Assembly: GCA_964400285.1 (NCBI GenBank)
Contig: CAYNTK010000001.1
Span: 1-64,000, forward strand
Direction: 5' to 3'
Length of the DNA: 64,000 nucleotides
Source of the DNA: FEN-1279 sp964400285
GTDB taxonomy: Bacteria; Bacteroidota; Ignavibacteria; Tepidaquicellales; Tepidaquicellaceae
Made by a program: the position numbers and the translations under genes. Under the pieces are notes generated by a model. That model was given only the letters and a program-made list of their open reading frames with translations, made no database searches and was not told where the DNA came from. This document shows, piece after piece, positions 16,291 through 25,831 of the stretch. Positions within the stretch are counted from its first letter, which is position 1, and each line of letters opens with the position of its first letter.

Positions 16291-17214
16291 TTGTTAAATA
16301 AGAATAACAAAATACGGATTCTTATTGCAGATGATATTAGTCTCGATGGTATTAGACATCTCCCATCACAACATTTCTATTTAATTAATAAAGTCGGTAT
16401 AACGAATAGCGAAATTATAAAACATTATAATAGTTGCGATGTCTTAGTCATCAGGTCAATTCGAAAAATAGATAAATCCTTTTTAGAAAAATGTAACTTT
16501 AAAATTATTGCGAGCTGCACAAAGGGAATTGACCACATTGATGTTAAAACAGCAAAAAAAAAGAATATAAAAATTTTATATTCCGAAACTGGTAACGTAG
16601 TATCTGCAGCAGAACATACATTCGCTCTTTTACTTTCGATTTCAAAAAATTTATTTTATTCTAATACTCTCGTTCGCAAAAATAAATTTTCTAATTACGA
16701 TTTTAAACGAATAGAACTTCGTGGGAAAAAAATTGGAATTATTGGCTTCGGAAAAGTTGGCTCTCGCCTTGCCCGTTATGCCGAAGCATTTGAAATGGAA
16801 ATATTTGCTAACGATATCAATCCAGATGTCCGAAAAAAAAATTCGAATTATAATTTTAAAAGTTTAAATTATGTTTTGAAAAATTCTGATATAATTACAA
16901 TCCATATTCCTTTGAACGAAAGAAACCGTAATTTTATTTGCAAGGATAAACTTAAATTATTAAATAACAATGCTATATTTATAAATACTTCTCGAGGTGA
17001 AATCGTTGACGAAAAATTTTTAATTAAACTTTTATTTGATAAAAAAATATATTATGCAGGATTGGATGTATTTGAAAACGAACCGAAAATAAATAAATTG
17101 CTTTTTAAATTAAATAATGCAATATTAACTAATCACATAGCGGGGAAAACTGAGGATAGCCTTAAATATATATCAAATGATATTTTTATGCAAGTAAAAA
17201 CGTATTTTCTTTAA
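16291..17214 (+). CDS. D-isomer-specific 2-hydroxyacid dehydrogenase (SerA- or PdxB-like)
   Basis: The NAD-binding domain shows GIIGFGKVGS near residue 149. The catalytic trio is present: Arg in NTSRGEIVD, Glu in LDVFENEP and His in TNHIAGKTED. The product is 307 residues without an ACT domain. This fits a short 3-phosphoglycerate dehydrogenase (serine synthesis). The HIAG motif is also seen in 4-phosphoerythronate dehydrogenase PdxB, and pdxJ and a serC-like gene are in this window, so PdxB is an open alternative. Translation starts at TTG 16291 with no good Shine-Dalgarno sequence. It probably shares a transcript with engB, 34 bases upstream. Confidence 0.85.
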   Translation: MLNKNNKIRILIADDISLDGIRHLPSQHFYLINKVGITNSEIIKHYNSCDVLVIRSIRKIDKSFLEKCNFKIIASCTKGIDHIDVKTAKKKNIKILYSETGNVVSAAEHTFALLLSISKNLFYSNTLVRKNKFSNYDFKRIELRGKKIGIIGFGKVGSRLARYAEAFEMEIFANDINPDVRKKNSNYNFKSLNYVLKNSDIITIHIPLNERNRNFICKDKLKLLNNNAIFINTSRGEIVDEKFLIKLLFDKKIYYAGLDVFENEPKINKLLFKLNNAILTNHIAGKTEDSLKYISNDIFMQVKTYFL

Positions 17215-17290
17215 AAACATTATTTTTCGTTAAAAAATTTTTTCACTTGCATATTAAAAAATTGTTAAAATTCGATTACAAAATTGTATA

Positions 17291-17321
17291 TTGACAAGTT
17301 TTTGAATTAGTATTATATTAA
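17291..17321 (+). promoter_or_regulatory. Strong promoter of the secreted-protein gene at 17396
   Basis: TTGACA at 17291-17296 and TATATT at 17314-17319 are separated by 17 bases, close to the general bacterial optimum. Transcription would start near 17327, giving a leader of about 70 bases that ends in the Shine-Dalgarno sequence AAAGGAG (17382-17388). Confidence 0.75.
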
Positions 17322-17395
17322 GGAAATTTAAAATTTGGTTCTTTTTTTAATAAATTTATTAATAAATTCCTAAAATAAATTAAAGGAGAAAAAAA

Positions 17396-19291
17396 ATGCT
17401 TAAAAAACTGTTATTACTTAGTTTTGCATTAGTTTTTATTGCAAGCTTTGTTAACGCTGCCCCAAGGGTATCACCATCTGCATTAATGAAATCCATAAAT
17501 GCGGAAGTGAAAGTTAAAATAGTTGGTGATGCTGTTTGTGGATATACCGTTAGCACAAAGAAAGTTTTTAACGGACACAATATTGGCGGTACTCAAAAAG
17601 ACCTCCCATTGTGGCCAATGGATGTAACAGTAACCCATACAGGCGCTGTTACTATCTACGATATGCAATCAAATGGTTCTTCTATGGAATGTATCCAGAA
17701 TCCAAATAATGCAAATCAAATTCACATAGTTTGCACTCATGCTCCTCTTGGTGATGGTTCCTCATTCCCAACAAGAAGAGTAAAATACTATTACAGTAGC
17801 AATAAAGGTGTTAGTTTCAACTATATTGCAGATGTACCTGCTGGTTTCAGAGCTGGTTTCACTGCAATTACATTAGACCCAAATGGTAGAGCGTTAATTG
17901 GTAATCATAACGCTAGTAATACTGGCTCGACCACTATGGCTAAGTTTTATTATGATGCTGCAGTAGGTCTTGGCTCATTTACCGAATTATATAACACTGC
18001 TATTAATGCTTATATCTGGCCAAGATTAGTTATGACAAGTTCATTGACCAATCCCGTTAAATTCGTTTCTGTACAATCACCAAACGGAATCGATTCCTGC
18101 TTCTGGAATGCTTGCACTTCATTATCTCCAGCTCCAGGTACCTTCGGTCCATGGAACTTCTTATATTCAGACCAAGCTGAAACATATTCTCTCGCAAGAG
18201 GACAAGATGGTAGAATTGGTCTTGCTTACAAAGTGAATGATGTTTTGTTAGCTGCAGATTACGGTGATGTATTCTTTATGGAATCAACCGATAACGGTAC
18301 AACTTTCGGTTCACCAACTAAGATTTTTGATGCCAATATCAGTCCTTCTGGTGATAGTCTTGGAATGTTAAGAGGTATTTGCCTTGTTTATCAAGGAAAT
18401 GTTCCAAAAATAGTTTTCGAAGCTATTAAACAAACCACTGCTGGCTCATTTTATCCTAGTGCAACAAACAATCACATTAGATTCTGGTCAACTTCATTAC
18501 CGGGTTCCGACCCAAACAGAAGCATAAAATTAGCCGATACTAATGATGTCGGTTGGTGGCCAGTTATTAACACAAGCACATCAACGAACGATGTCCTTGC
18601 GACTTTCTGCAGACCAACTATAGGTCGTTCAGCAACAGGGAATGTTTTGTTTGCTGCTTTTATGACACCTAATGGTTATTATACCCCAGCTGGGCCAGAA
18701 ATTTATGTCGGTGGTTCAGTCGATACAGTTAGCTTCAATAGAGTTTGGTTAACTTATTCAACAAATGGCGGGTTAAACTGGGCGCAACCTCAACAAATAA
18801 CTCCTTTTGATACCAATGCTATGCGTGACTGGACTTATCCAAGTATTTCTCCAACAAATGATGTTGACGGAAATAATTATTATGTAAATCTTTCAATTCA
18901 ATCAGATTCCTTACCTGGTTCGTTTGTTAACTTTACTGGTAATGGTGAATCTGGTGCCAGAATTAATTTAGTCAGAGTTAAAGTTCCATTGATAGGAGTA
19001 AATACAATTTCTAATGTTGTTCCAAATGCATATTCATTACAACAAAATTATCCGAATCCTTTTAACCCTGTCACTTCGATAAGGTTCTCGATTCCAAAAG
19101 TTTCTGTTGTAACTCTTAAAGTCTATGATATTACTGGTAAACTTGTCAGCACATTAGTAAACAATGAAACTATCTCAATCGGTGAAAAAGAAGTAACATT
19201 CGATGCTTCTAACTTATCGAGTGGGGTATATTTCTATTCTATTAAAGCCGGTGACTTTTCTGATACGAAAAAAATGGTTGTTATTAAATAA
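17396..19291 (+). CDS. Secreted T9SS cargo with sialidase/BNR-like propeller
   Basis: A signal peptide (residues 1-21, ending FVNAA) is followed by a long beta-rich region. It contains BNR-like Asp-box motifs such as STDNGTTF and YSTNGGLNW, as in sialidase-type propellers. The last 85 residues, starting NYPNPFNP, form a type A T9SS C-terminal sorting domain with SGVYFYSI and a KKMVVIK end. It should be exported by SecYEG and then carried across the outer membrane by T9SS. The strong promoter and Shine-Dalgarno sequence suggest high expression. Enzymatic activity is not established; several propellers with Asp-boxes only bind ligands. Confidence 0.85.
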   Translation: MLKKLLLLSFALVFIASFVNAAPRVSPSALMKSINAEVKVKIVGDAVCGYTVSTKKVFNGHNIGGTQKDLPLWPMDVTVTHTGAVTIYDMQSNGSSMECIQNPNNANQIHIVCTHAPLGDGSSFPTRRVKYYYSSNKGVSFNYIADVPAGFRAGFTAITLDPNGRALIGNHNASNTGSTTMAKFYYDAAVGLGSFTELYNTAINAYIWPRLVMTSSLTNPVKFVSVQSPNGIDSCFWNACTSLSPAPGTFGPWNFLYSDQAETYSLARGQDGRIGLAYKVNDVLLAADYGDVFFMESTDNGTTFGSPTKIFDANISPSGDSLGMLRGICLVYQGNVPKIVFEAIKQTTAGSFYPSATNNHIRFWSTSLPGSDPNRSIKLADTNDVGWWPVINTSTSTNDVLATFCRPTIGRSATGNVLFAAFMTPNGYYTPAGPEIYVGGSVDTVSFNRVWLTYSTNGGLNWAQPQQITPFDTNAMRDWTYPSISPTNDVDGNNYYVNLSIQSDSLPGSFVNFTGNGESGARINLVRVKVPLIGVNTISNVVPNAYSLQQNYPNPFNPVTSIRFSIPKVSVVTLKVYDITGKLVSTLVNNETISIGEKEVTFDASNLSSGVYFYSIKAGDFSDTKKMVVIK

Positions 19292-19312
19292 TTAATTATT
19301 TTTAATTCATTC

Positions 19313-19351
19313 TTATTCCCCTTAAAGCAAGTAAAGTTTTAAGGGGAATAA
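19313..19351 (+). terminator. Perfect 14-bp hairpin between the cargo gene and the TonB receptor gene
   Basis: TTATTCCCCTTAAA (19313-19326) pairs with TTTAAGGGGAATAA (19338-19351) around an 11-base loop, followed by CTTTTAAAC. The weak T tail suggests partial termination or an RNA-stabilising stem that gives the first gene more transcript than the receptor gene. Confidence 0.65.
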
Positions 19352-19376
19352 CTTTTAAACAATTTTGGAGGTAAAA

Positions 19377-22262
19377 ATGAGGGATAATACACTTTTTAAA
19401 ATTATTCTTCTCCCTTTATTTGCATTTCTTCTAATGATTCCATTGAATTCTTATTCCCAATCTACGGGTAGTATCGGTGGAAGAGTTGTTGATGCAAAAG
19501 ACAACACGCCGCTTATCGGTGCAACCATCAAAATCGAAGGTTCAAAAATGGGTGCTATTACCGATGATAACGGTGAGTACGTGATTCTTAATGTGGATGT
19601 GGGAACTTACAATGTGGAATGTTCATATATTGGTTATGATACTAAAAAACAAAAAGATGTTAAAGTTTCCGTTGACCAAAGAACAAAAGTGAATTTTGAT
19701 TTAACCGTAACAGGTGAAATCAAAACGGAAGTTATTGTTATCGAAGCGGAAAGAAAAGGTATCGATGTAGAACAAAGCGGTAGAATTATCGAATCTTCTA
19801 CCATTCAAAATACCGGTATCCGCGGTGTTACGAATATTGTTTCCAAAACTGCAGGTGTTGTTCAGGATGAAAGAGGCGGTGCTATTAATATACGTGGCGG
19901 TAGAAGTAACGAAAGCATTATTATTATTGATGGTGTAGAAACTACTAATCCTATCGATGGTTCATCTCGTGCATTTGTTTCGAATAACCTTTTGCAAGAA
20001 ATTACAGTATTAACTGGTGGTTTCGGTGCTGAATATGGAAACGTTCTCAGTGGTGTTATTAACGTTTCTACTAAAACCGGTTCTGACAGATATACCGGTT
20101 CTGTCGAATTAATCACTGATGAATTTACGGGCAGATGGTTCGATACCAAATCACAAGGATACAATTTATATAGTTTAACATTCGGTGGTCCTGTAATTCC
20201 AACAAAAAGTCTTGCCAAAGTAGTTAATTTCTTCGGTGGCTTTGAAAGAACTTTCCAGAGAATATCAGATGTCTCCTGGTGTTGGGATAAACTTCCATTA
20301 ACAGTTCCCGATGGTAAATTAAAATCCGACGAAAGCGGAAACTATTATTACACTGGAAGACTTAACTTAAATTTCAGTGAATTGGGGAAAGGGAATTTCC
20401 CATTGAATTTTAAATTTGGTGCAACTTTTAATGATAGTAAAGGTAGGTCTCTTAGATTTGCAAATAATTTGCAAAATGATTTTAAAAATCCTATCACAAC
20501 TGGGCTAAATAGCCAGTTCTTCGCTCGTATTATTGGTAATATCTCGAGCAAATTTTTCTTTGAATTACAAGGAAATTACTTCAGAGATCAATCAGAACTT
20601 TTCGACCCGTTCCATGGAGATAATTTAACTCGTTATGGAGATACTAATTATAACCCAGGATTAAATGCTTACTATCAGGGGTCAGGACAGGGAAAAGTTC
20701 TCGGTATGGACCCGGCAACTGCATATATGTATAGATTCCCATGGGCTACTATTGATGCTTATCAAAAACAGGATATTAGTTATCTCGGAGCTAAATTAGA
20801 CGCTACTCTTGCTGTATTAAGTAAAAAGTTCGGTGACCACGAAATAAAATTTGGTGGTGAATACAAATATCACACTTTAAAAATTATGACGTTAAATCCT
20901 TCTGCAACTGCAGATTTAACAGTTCAAAATACTGGTGATAGATGGTTTGGAACTAATATGGCAAGATTAAAAACTTATGGTTATGAAATTATAGACCCAT
21001 TAACCGGCTCTTTGGTTGCTGATGGTAAAGATGCCAAGCATCCAATTACAGGTGGTTTTTATATTCGTGATAAAGTAAGTTTTAATGATTTTAATTTCAA
21101 TGGTGGTTTTAGAGTTGATTTCTTTGATGTTAATACAAAAGTTTTGAAATCTATTACAACTGACGTAGTCGGTCCTGATGGTATCCCCGCTTCGGCTGAT
21201 GATTTTACAGATAGTAAAATGAAATTCTATTTCAGCCCGCGTCTTGGATTCTCATTCCCGATTACCGATAAAACTATTTTCGTAGCTCAATTCGGTAAAA
21301 TGGTTCAATTACCACAATTAAACTTATTGTATGTCAGTGATTCTACTTTAAGAAGATTCTTAAGCACTTCTCTACAAGACGTTATTGAAAATTCTACTTT
21401 AACTCCAACCAAACTTACTCAATATGAAATAGGATTTAAACAACAGGTTGGCGATTATATTAATATGGGTTTGACTGTGTTTTATAAAGAATCTATCGAT
21501 TTAATCGGTGCAGGTAGAATTAGACAAACAGAAGATAAAAAAGTGCCTGTCGGCTTCGCTGCTTATATGAATAATGACTTTGCAATTTCAAGAGGTATTG
21601 ACTTCTATTTATCTATGCGTAGAATGTATAGGTTAGCTGTTGATGTGGCATATACTTTATCATATGCATCTGGAACTGGCTCTAATGCATTTTCCAAATT
21701 CAGTTTGGCAAACGATGCTTCGCAAGAACTTGTAAATTATGTTTATGCTCTCGATTATGACCAAAGACATACAGGGAATATTAATCTTGACTACAGATTC
21801 GGTCAAACTGATGTTCCAAACGGAATTCTTGGCGATATTTTAAGAAACGTAGGTGTTAATCTATTATTCAGTTTCAATAGCGGAAGACCTTATACAAGAA
21901 CAGATGTTTCTCAAACGGCTACAGGTGTAGGTGGTGATATAATACTGTCGGCAAAGAATGAAATTTATAGAGATTGGAACTTTAGGTTAGATTTAAGATT
22001 AGACAAGACTGTAAATATTTGGAAAACAAATCTGAATATGTATATTTATGTTATTAACCTGTTGAATTCGGAAATTGTTAATGCTGTCTATACTGGGACT
22101 GGTAAACCTGATGATAATGGCTTCTTACAAACACCTACAGGTGCTTCAAGGTGGGCTACAGACCCTAATTTCAGAAAATATTTCTATGAAAGACAGAGGT
22201 CTGCTTTTAGTAACTGGGGTCCTCCTCGTCAGATTAGGTTTGGAATTAATTTAAGTTTCTAA
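19377..22262 (+). CDS. TonB-dependent receptor with carboxypeptidase-regulatory domain
   Basis: The start at ATG 19377 is set by GGAGG at 19367-19371; an in-frame TTG at 19365 lies inside that site. After a signal peptide (ending NSYSQS), residues of about 30-110 form a CarboxypepD_reg-like domain (GSIGGRVVDAKDNTPLIGATI). Then come the plug (INIRGGRSNESIIIIDGVE) and a barrel ending in GINLSF, an aromatic C-terminus typical of outer-membrane insertion. The product has 961 residues. It resembles SusC-like receptors, but no SusD partner follows. Its substrate is unknown. Neighbours are secreted proteins and a PorV-like barrel. Confidence 0.88.
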   Translation: MRDNTLFKIILLPLFAFLLMIPLNSYSQSTGSIGGRVVDAKDNTPLIGATIKIEGSKMGAITDDNGEYVILNVDVGTYNVECSYIGYDTKKQKDVKVSVDQRTKVNFDLTVTGEIKTEVIVIEAERKGIDVEQSGRIIESSTIQNTGIRGVTNIVSKTAGVVQDERGGAINIRGGRSNESIIIIDGVETTNPIDGSSRAFVSNNLLQEITVLTGGFGAEYGNVLSGVINVSTKTGSDRYTGSVELITDEFTGRWFDTKSQGYNLYSLTFGGPVIPTKSLAKVVNFFGGFERTFQRISDVSWCWDKLPLTVPDGKLKSDESGNYYYTGRLNLNFSELGKGNFPLNFKFGATFNDSKGRSLRFANNLQNDFKNPITTGLNSQFFARIIGNISSKFFFELQGNYFRDQSELFDPFHGDNLTRYGDTNYNPGLNAYYQGSGQGKVLGMDPATAYMYRFPWATIDAYQKQDISYLGAKLDATLAVLSKKFGDHEIKFGGEYKYHTLKIMTLNPSATADLTVQNTGDRWFGTNMARLKTYGYEIIDPLTGSLVADGKDAKHPITGGFYIRDKVSFNDFNFNGGFRVDFFDVNTKVLKSITTDVVGPDGIPASADDFTDSKMKFYFSPRLGFSFPITDKTIFVAQFGKMVQLPQLNLLYVSDSTLRRFLSTSLQDVIENSTLTPTKLTQYEIGFKQQVGDYINMGLTVFYKESIDLIGAGRIRQTEDKKVPVGFAAYMNNDFAISRGIDFYLSMRRMYRLAVDVAYTLSYASGTGSNAFSKFSLANDASQELVNYVYALDYDQRHTGNINLDYRFGQTDVPNGILGDILRNVGVNLLFSFNSGRPYTRTDVSQTATGVGGDIILSAKNEIYRDWNFRLDLRLDKTVNIWKTNLNMYIYVINLLNSEIVNAVYTGTGKPDDNGFLQTPTGASRWATDPNFRKYFYERQRSAFSNWGPPRQIRFGINLSF

Positions 22263-22294
22263 TTATTTAAAATTGAATTTTTTATAAATCAATT

Positions 22295-25200
22295 GTGAAA
22301 AAGCAAATGAAGTTTAACAAAATAATAGCTCTAACATTTGTAATCCTCTTTATCTTCGGTGCGGATTTATTTTCCAGACCGAGAGTTGCTATAAATAAAG
22401 AGCCGATTAAATTTGGAAAAATGTCTCCGAGCTCCTTTGTTTTGGAATCAGTTCGCTTAGATGCAAATAATATTGATGCTTGGTTCCATAGCTTTGGAAT
22501 CTTTGACCAGGATTTGAGAACTACTAACACACCTGGTTTAATGTGGCCAAAAGGCTCAAATAAATTTGCATGTTTCACTGCCGGTTTAAGTATAGGATGC
22601 AGAGTATTATTCCCAACAGGACCAAGAATAGCTCAGGTTATGGCATCATATAAAGGTGAATATAGACCGGGTGTAGTAGTGAACGGAGCAGGGGTAACCT
22701 CTGCTGATTTTAAAATTTATAATATAAGAGCTGGAGATAACGGTTTTACTAATCCCGATTATGAAAATTGGGATAAAATGATTCCTTATGGTGCTCCTTA
22801 TGACGATATAAATAATAATGGAGTATTCGATAAAGGTATAGATATACCGGGTAGAAAAAATGCTGCTCAAACATTCTTTTTATGTATGACAGATGCATTC
22901 CCGGAAGGTAGAGACCCAGGTGAAGGTTTCGGTGGTGGTGTTGCTGACCCGCTCCTGTTATGTGAAATTCATATGACCGCTTGGTGTTATAACACACCAG
23001 GTTTGGAAGACCTTCAATTTGTTAATTGGGTAATTATCAACAAAAATGATAAACCTTGGCAAAATGTTTTTATGGGTGTTGTTGTTGACCCTGATTTGGG
23101 TGATGCTACCGATGACTATATCGGATGTGATACTGTAAATAAAATAAATCTCGGTTATTGTTACAATGGTAAAAATACCGATGCTACTTATGGTATTGCT
23201 CCACCGGCTTTTGGTATGGATTATTTCAAAAGTCCTATAAACCATACAACAAATCCACCTGATACACTTGGTTTAACCTCGTTTGTATTCTTTACGAATA
23301 CAGGTTCTTCACCACCACCTTGTGAATCAGACCCAAACGGTGAGCCAATTCCTGCTTATAATATGCTTCAGGGTTTGAAAAAGAACAGAGTGCCATTCTG
23401 GTCTCCTCCTCCTCCAGGACAAACTCAACCTGTAGTATCTAAATTTGTTTATCCGGGTGACCCTGAAACTAATACAGGTTGGACAGAATTTACAGGTTCT
23501 TATCCGAATTGTGATACTCTTAATGTTCCAAATCTTGTTTCACCAAATCCATATGGGGATAGAAGATTTATCTTCAATTCCGGTAAAGATAATTTTACAA
23601 TGCCTCCCGGAGATACACAAAATGTTGTTTTGGCTCAATTCGTAGCAAGAGGAACTAGTAATGTTAATTCTGTTACAAAATTAAAAGCAGTAGCAAAAAC
23701 CGCAAAGATTATATATCTTGCGGATTTCAATGTTACTCCACCTCCTCCTGCTCCTGTTGTTACGGCATCTTACTTGCCAACTAATACAGGGCAGTGCAAA
23801 ATTTATTTATCTTGGGATGATAAAGCAGAAAGCTATAGATATTGGGATACTATTTTCTTCGGTAGAACTGATTCCAATATTTATACATTCCAAGGTTATG
23901 AAATTTATGAAATTAATAAATTTGCCTCATCCATTCCTGATTTTACTAAACCTGAAACTATTGACCCAAGCCAAATTCAGTTAATAGATATTTTCGATAA
24001 AAGAGATGGTATTGGGACAGTTATAGATACTTTCTCTACAGGTGCAAGTGTCGGAAATCCTCCGGTAGAACAATACGCTCCATATCCAATTGTTCCACCT
24101 TATAAATTATCTCCACCAACAGGATTCCCCGATAAAGGAATTTATAGAGGTATTATTTTAAATAATACAAGATTTGTTGCAAATTATGGCGGGACATCTG
24201 GATTTATTTATGGCCAAGAATATCAATTCGCTGTTGTAGCTTATGCTGTAAGTAAATCCACTACAATTAAAAAAGGTTTTAGAGTTATTAGAAATTCAGT
24301 CGGCACGGTTAAATTAAGATTAACTCCAACTATGCCTCCCGCTGGAACTGTTTTTACTTATAAAAATGGTGATACATTAAATACTTCTTCGAGAGATTTG
24401 TCTCTTATGCCTATTGTTAGAAGTCAGGAATTACTTAAAAATGCTACATATAGAATAGTATTTAATCCAATGTCGGATATTAATGATACTTCTTACAACA
24501 TATTAAGAAAACTTGACGGACAGAATAATTGGGAAGTTTTAAAATCTAAATTAAAATATTATCCATCATATCCGCTTTCTCAAGCTGATGATTCTTCAAG
24601 AACAATAGATGGTATTTTCTTTAATTTCCAGAGAATCAGAACTCAATTCGATGCAAACGGTAATCCTGTTCTTGGCTCGAATTTTGGTATAATTAGAGAC
24701 CCATATTATTCAAGGAAGGCAAGACCAAGACTTTCGAGAGACTCGATTCAAACAAGACAATATTGTTATGAATATATTCCACAATCAAATCAGTTTTTGA
24801 TTGGAAGCCAATTTAAACCGGGTGGTTTAAGATGGCAATCGGATACTATGAGTATTTCTTATCCATCGAGTGGAACATTTACTGGTGTGCGTTCTGGATT
24901 ACCAGTTGAAAGGACAAGAAAAATTAAAATTGTCTTCAATACTACAGGTCAAACTGCTTATTACTATCAGGCAGCTCTTGATTCTGTAACACAAACTGTT
25001 AGTTCAATCGCTTTCCATTCGATGAAGCAAGTTCCGTTCCAGGCATTTGAATGTGACTATACTGATAGCTCTACGACCGATAGACAAATTAATATTGGTT
25101 ATGCTGAATTTCCTGGTAACTTTAATAATACATTTACTATGTCTGCGGATTCGCTTGGTGGTAAGTTAGTTATTTATTTCTTTAATTCGAATTACAGCGA

Positions 25201-25765
25201 TACAATTACTTTATATAAGACTACAGATTTATTCTTAGGTCAAACGAGTATTGATGTAATGTATGCTTGGTCTCCAAGACTAATTGCTCCTGGTGCTTGG
25301 TTTGTTAATGGTGATGTTATGTATATTTATCCTTATACCATCACAAGACCTTATGTACAAGGGAATTTACCACTTATTTATGAATTTAAAACGATTGCTC
25401 CTATAATTGGTGACCCAAATATAGCGAAAGAATCTGGAGCGTTAAGTAAAATAAAAGTTGTTCCTAATCCTTATTATGGTTTCAGCACTTTAGATAGAAG
25501 TAAATCAGATAGGTTTGTTAGATTTACAAATCTGCCATTAAATTGTAAGATTAAAATTTATACTTTAAATGGTGATTTAATAAATGTGATTAATAAACCT
25601 AACGATGGTTCCTTATTCTCGTCTACTGCTGAATGGAACCTGTTGAATCAGGATAGAGTTCCTGTTGCTTCGGGTATTTATATTGCTTTAATCGATGCTC
25701 CGGGTATTGGAACAAGAGTGATTAAAATTGCTGTGTTTACGTCTCAAGAGAGACTTAATTTCTAA
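22295..25765 (+). CDS. Large secreted protein with variant T9SS-type C-terminus
   Basis: The 1156-residue product starts at GTG 22295 (or ATG 22307, four codons on) with a signal peptide ending near GADLFSRP. The body is beta-rich with many aromatic and proline residues and no family I can name. A fibronectin-like stretch with YRYWDTIFFGRTDSNIYTFQ lies near residue 508. The C-terminal 110 residues include KVVPNPYYG and SGIYIALI and resemble a sorting domain, but lack the usual NPFNP and the lysine-rich end. It lies 32 bases after the TonB receptor gene and probably shares its transcript, so the two products may act together at the cell surface. Confidence 0.75.
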   Translation: MKKQMKFNKIIALTFVILFIFGADLFSRPRVAINKEPIKFGKMSPSSFVLESVRLDANNIDAWFHSFGIFDQDLRTTNTPGLMWPKGSNKFACFTAGLSIGCRVLFPTGPRIAQVMASYKGEYRPGVVVNGAGVTSADFKIYNIRAGDNGFTNPDYENWDKMIPYGAPYDDINNNGVFDKGIDIPGRKNAAQTFFLCMTDAFPEGRDPGEGFGGGVADPLLLCEIHMTAWCYNTPGLEDLQFVNWVIINKNDKPWQNVFMGVVVDPDLGDATDDYIGCDTVNKINLGYCYNGKNTDATYGIAPPAFGMDYFKSPINHTTNPPDTLGLTSFVFFTNTGSSPPPCESDPNGEPIPAYNMLQGLKKNRVPFWSPPPPGQTQPVVSKFVYPGDPETNTGWTEFTGSYPNCDTLNVPNLVSPNPYGDRRFIFNSGKDNFTMPPGDTQNVVLAQFVARGTSNVNSVTKLKAVAKTAKIIYLADFNVTPPPPAPVVTASYLPTNTGQCKIYLSWDDKAESYRYWDTIFFGRTDSNIYTFQGYEIYEINKFASSIPDFTKPETIDPSQIQLIDIFDKRDGIGTVIDTFSTGASVGNPPVEQYAPYPIVPPYKLSPPTGFPDKGIYRGIILNNTRFVANYGGTSGFIYGQEYQFAVVAYAVSKSTTIKKGFRVIRNSVGTVKLRLTPTMPPAGTVFTYKNGDTLNTSSRDLSLMPIVRSQELLKNATYRIVFNPMSDINDTSYNILRKLDGQNNWEVLKSKLKYYPSYPLSQADDSSRTIDGIFFNFQRIRTQFDANGNPVLGSNFGIIRDPYYSRKARPRLSRDSIQTRQYCYEYIPQSNQFLIGSQFKPGGLRWQSDTMSISYPSSGTFTGVRSGLPVERTRKIKIVFNTTGQTAYYYQAALDSVTQTVSSIAFHSMKQVPFQAFECDYTDSSTTDRQINIGYAEFPGNFNNTFTMSADSLGGKLVIYFFNSNYSDTITLYKTTDLFLGQTSIDVMYAWSPRLIAPGAWFVNGDVMYIYPYTITRPYVQGNLPLIYEFKTIAPIIGDPNIAKESGALSKIKVVPNPYYGFSTLDRSKSDRFVRFTNLPLNCKIKIYTLNGDLINVINKPNDGSLFSSTAEWNLLNQDRVPVASGIYIALIDAPGIGTRVIKIAVFTSQERLNF

Positions 25766-25776
25766 AATCTTTTATT

Positions 25777-25803
25777 AGCTCTCTCTTTATATTTGAGAGA
25801 GCT
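25777..25803 (+). terminator. Hairpin before the PorV-like gene
   Basis: AGCTCTCTC (25777-25785) pairs with GAGAGAGCT (25795-25803) around a 9-base loop. It is followed by a weak T-rich tail and, 13 bases later, by the Shine-Dalgarno sequence of the next gene. It may attenuate readthrough. Confidence 0.5.
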
Positions 25804-25831
25804 TAATTATAAAAGTAAGGAGAAAAATTTA

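Noticed and set aside
22646..23245. Minus-strand frames opposite the giant secreted protein
   Set aside because: They overlap a long, signal-peptide-bearing gene with clear protein-like composition; no promoter or ribosome-binding site supports them.
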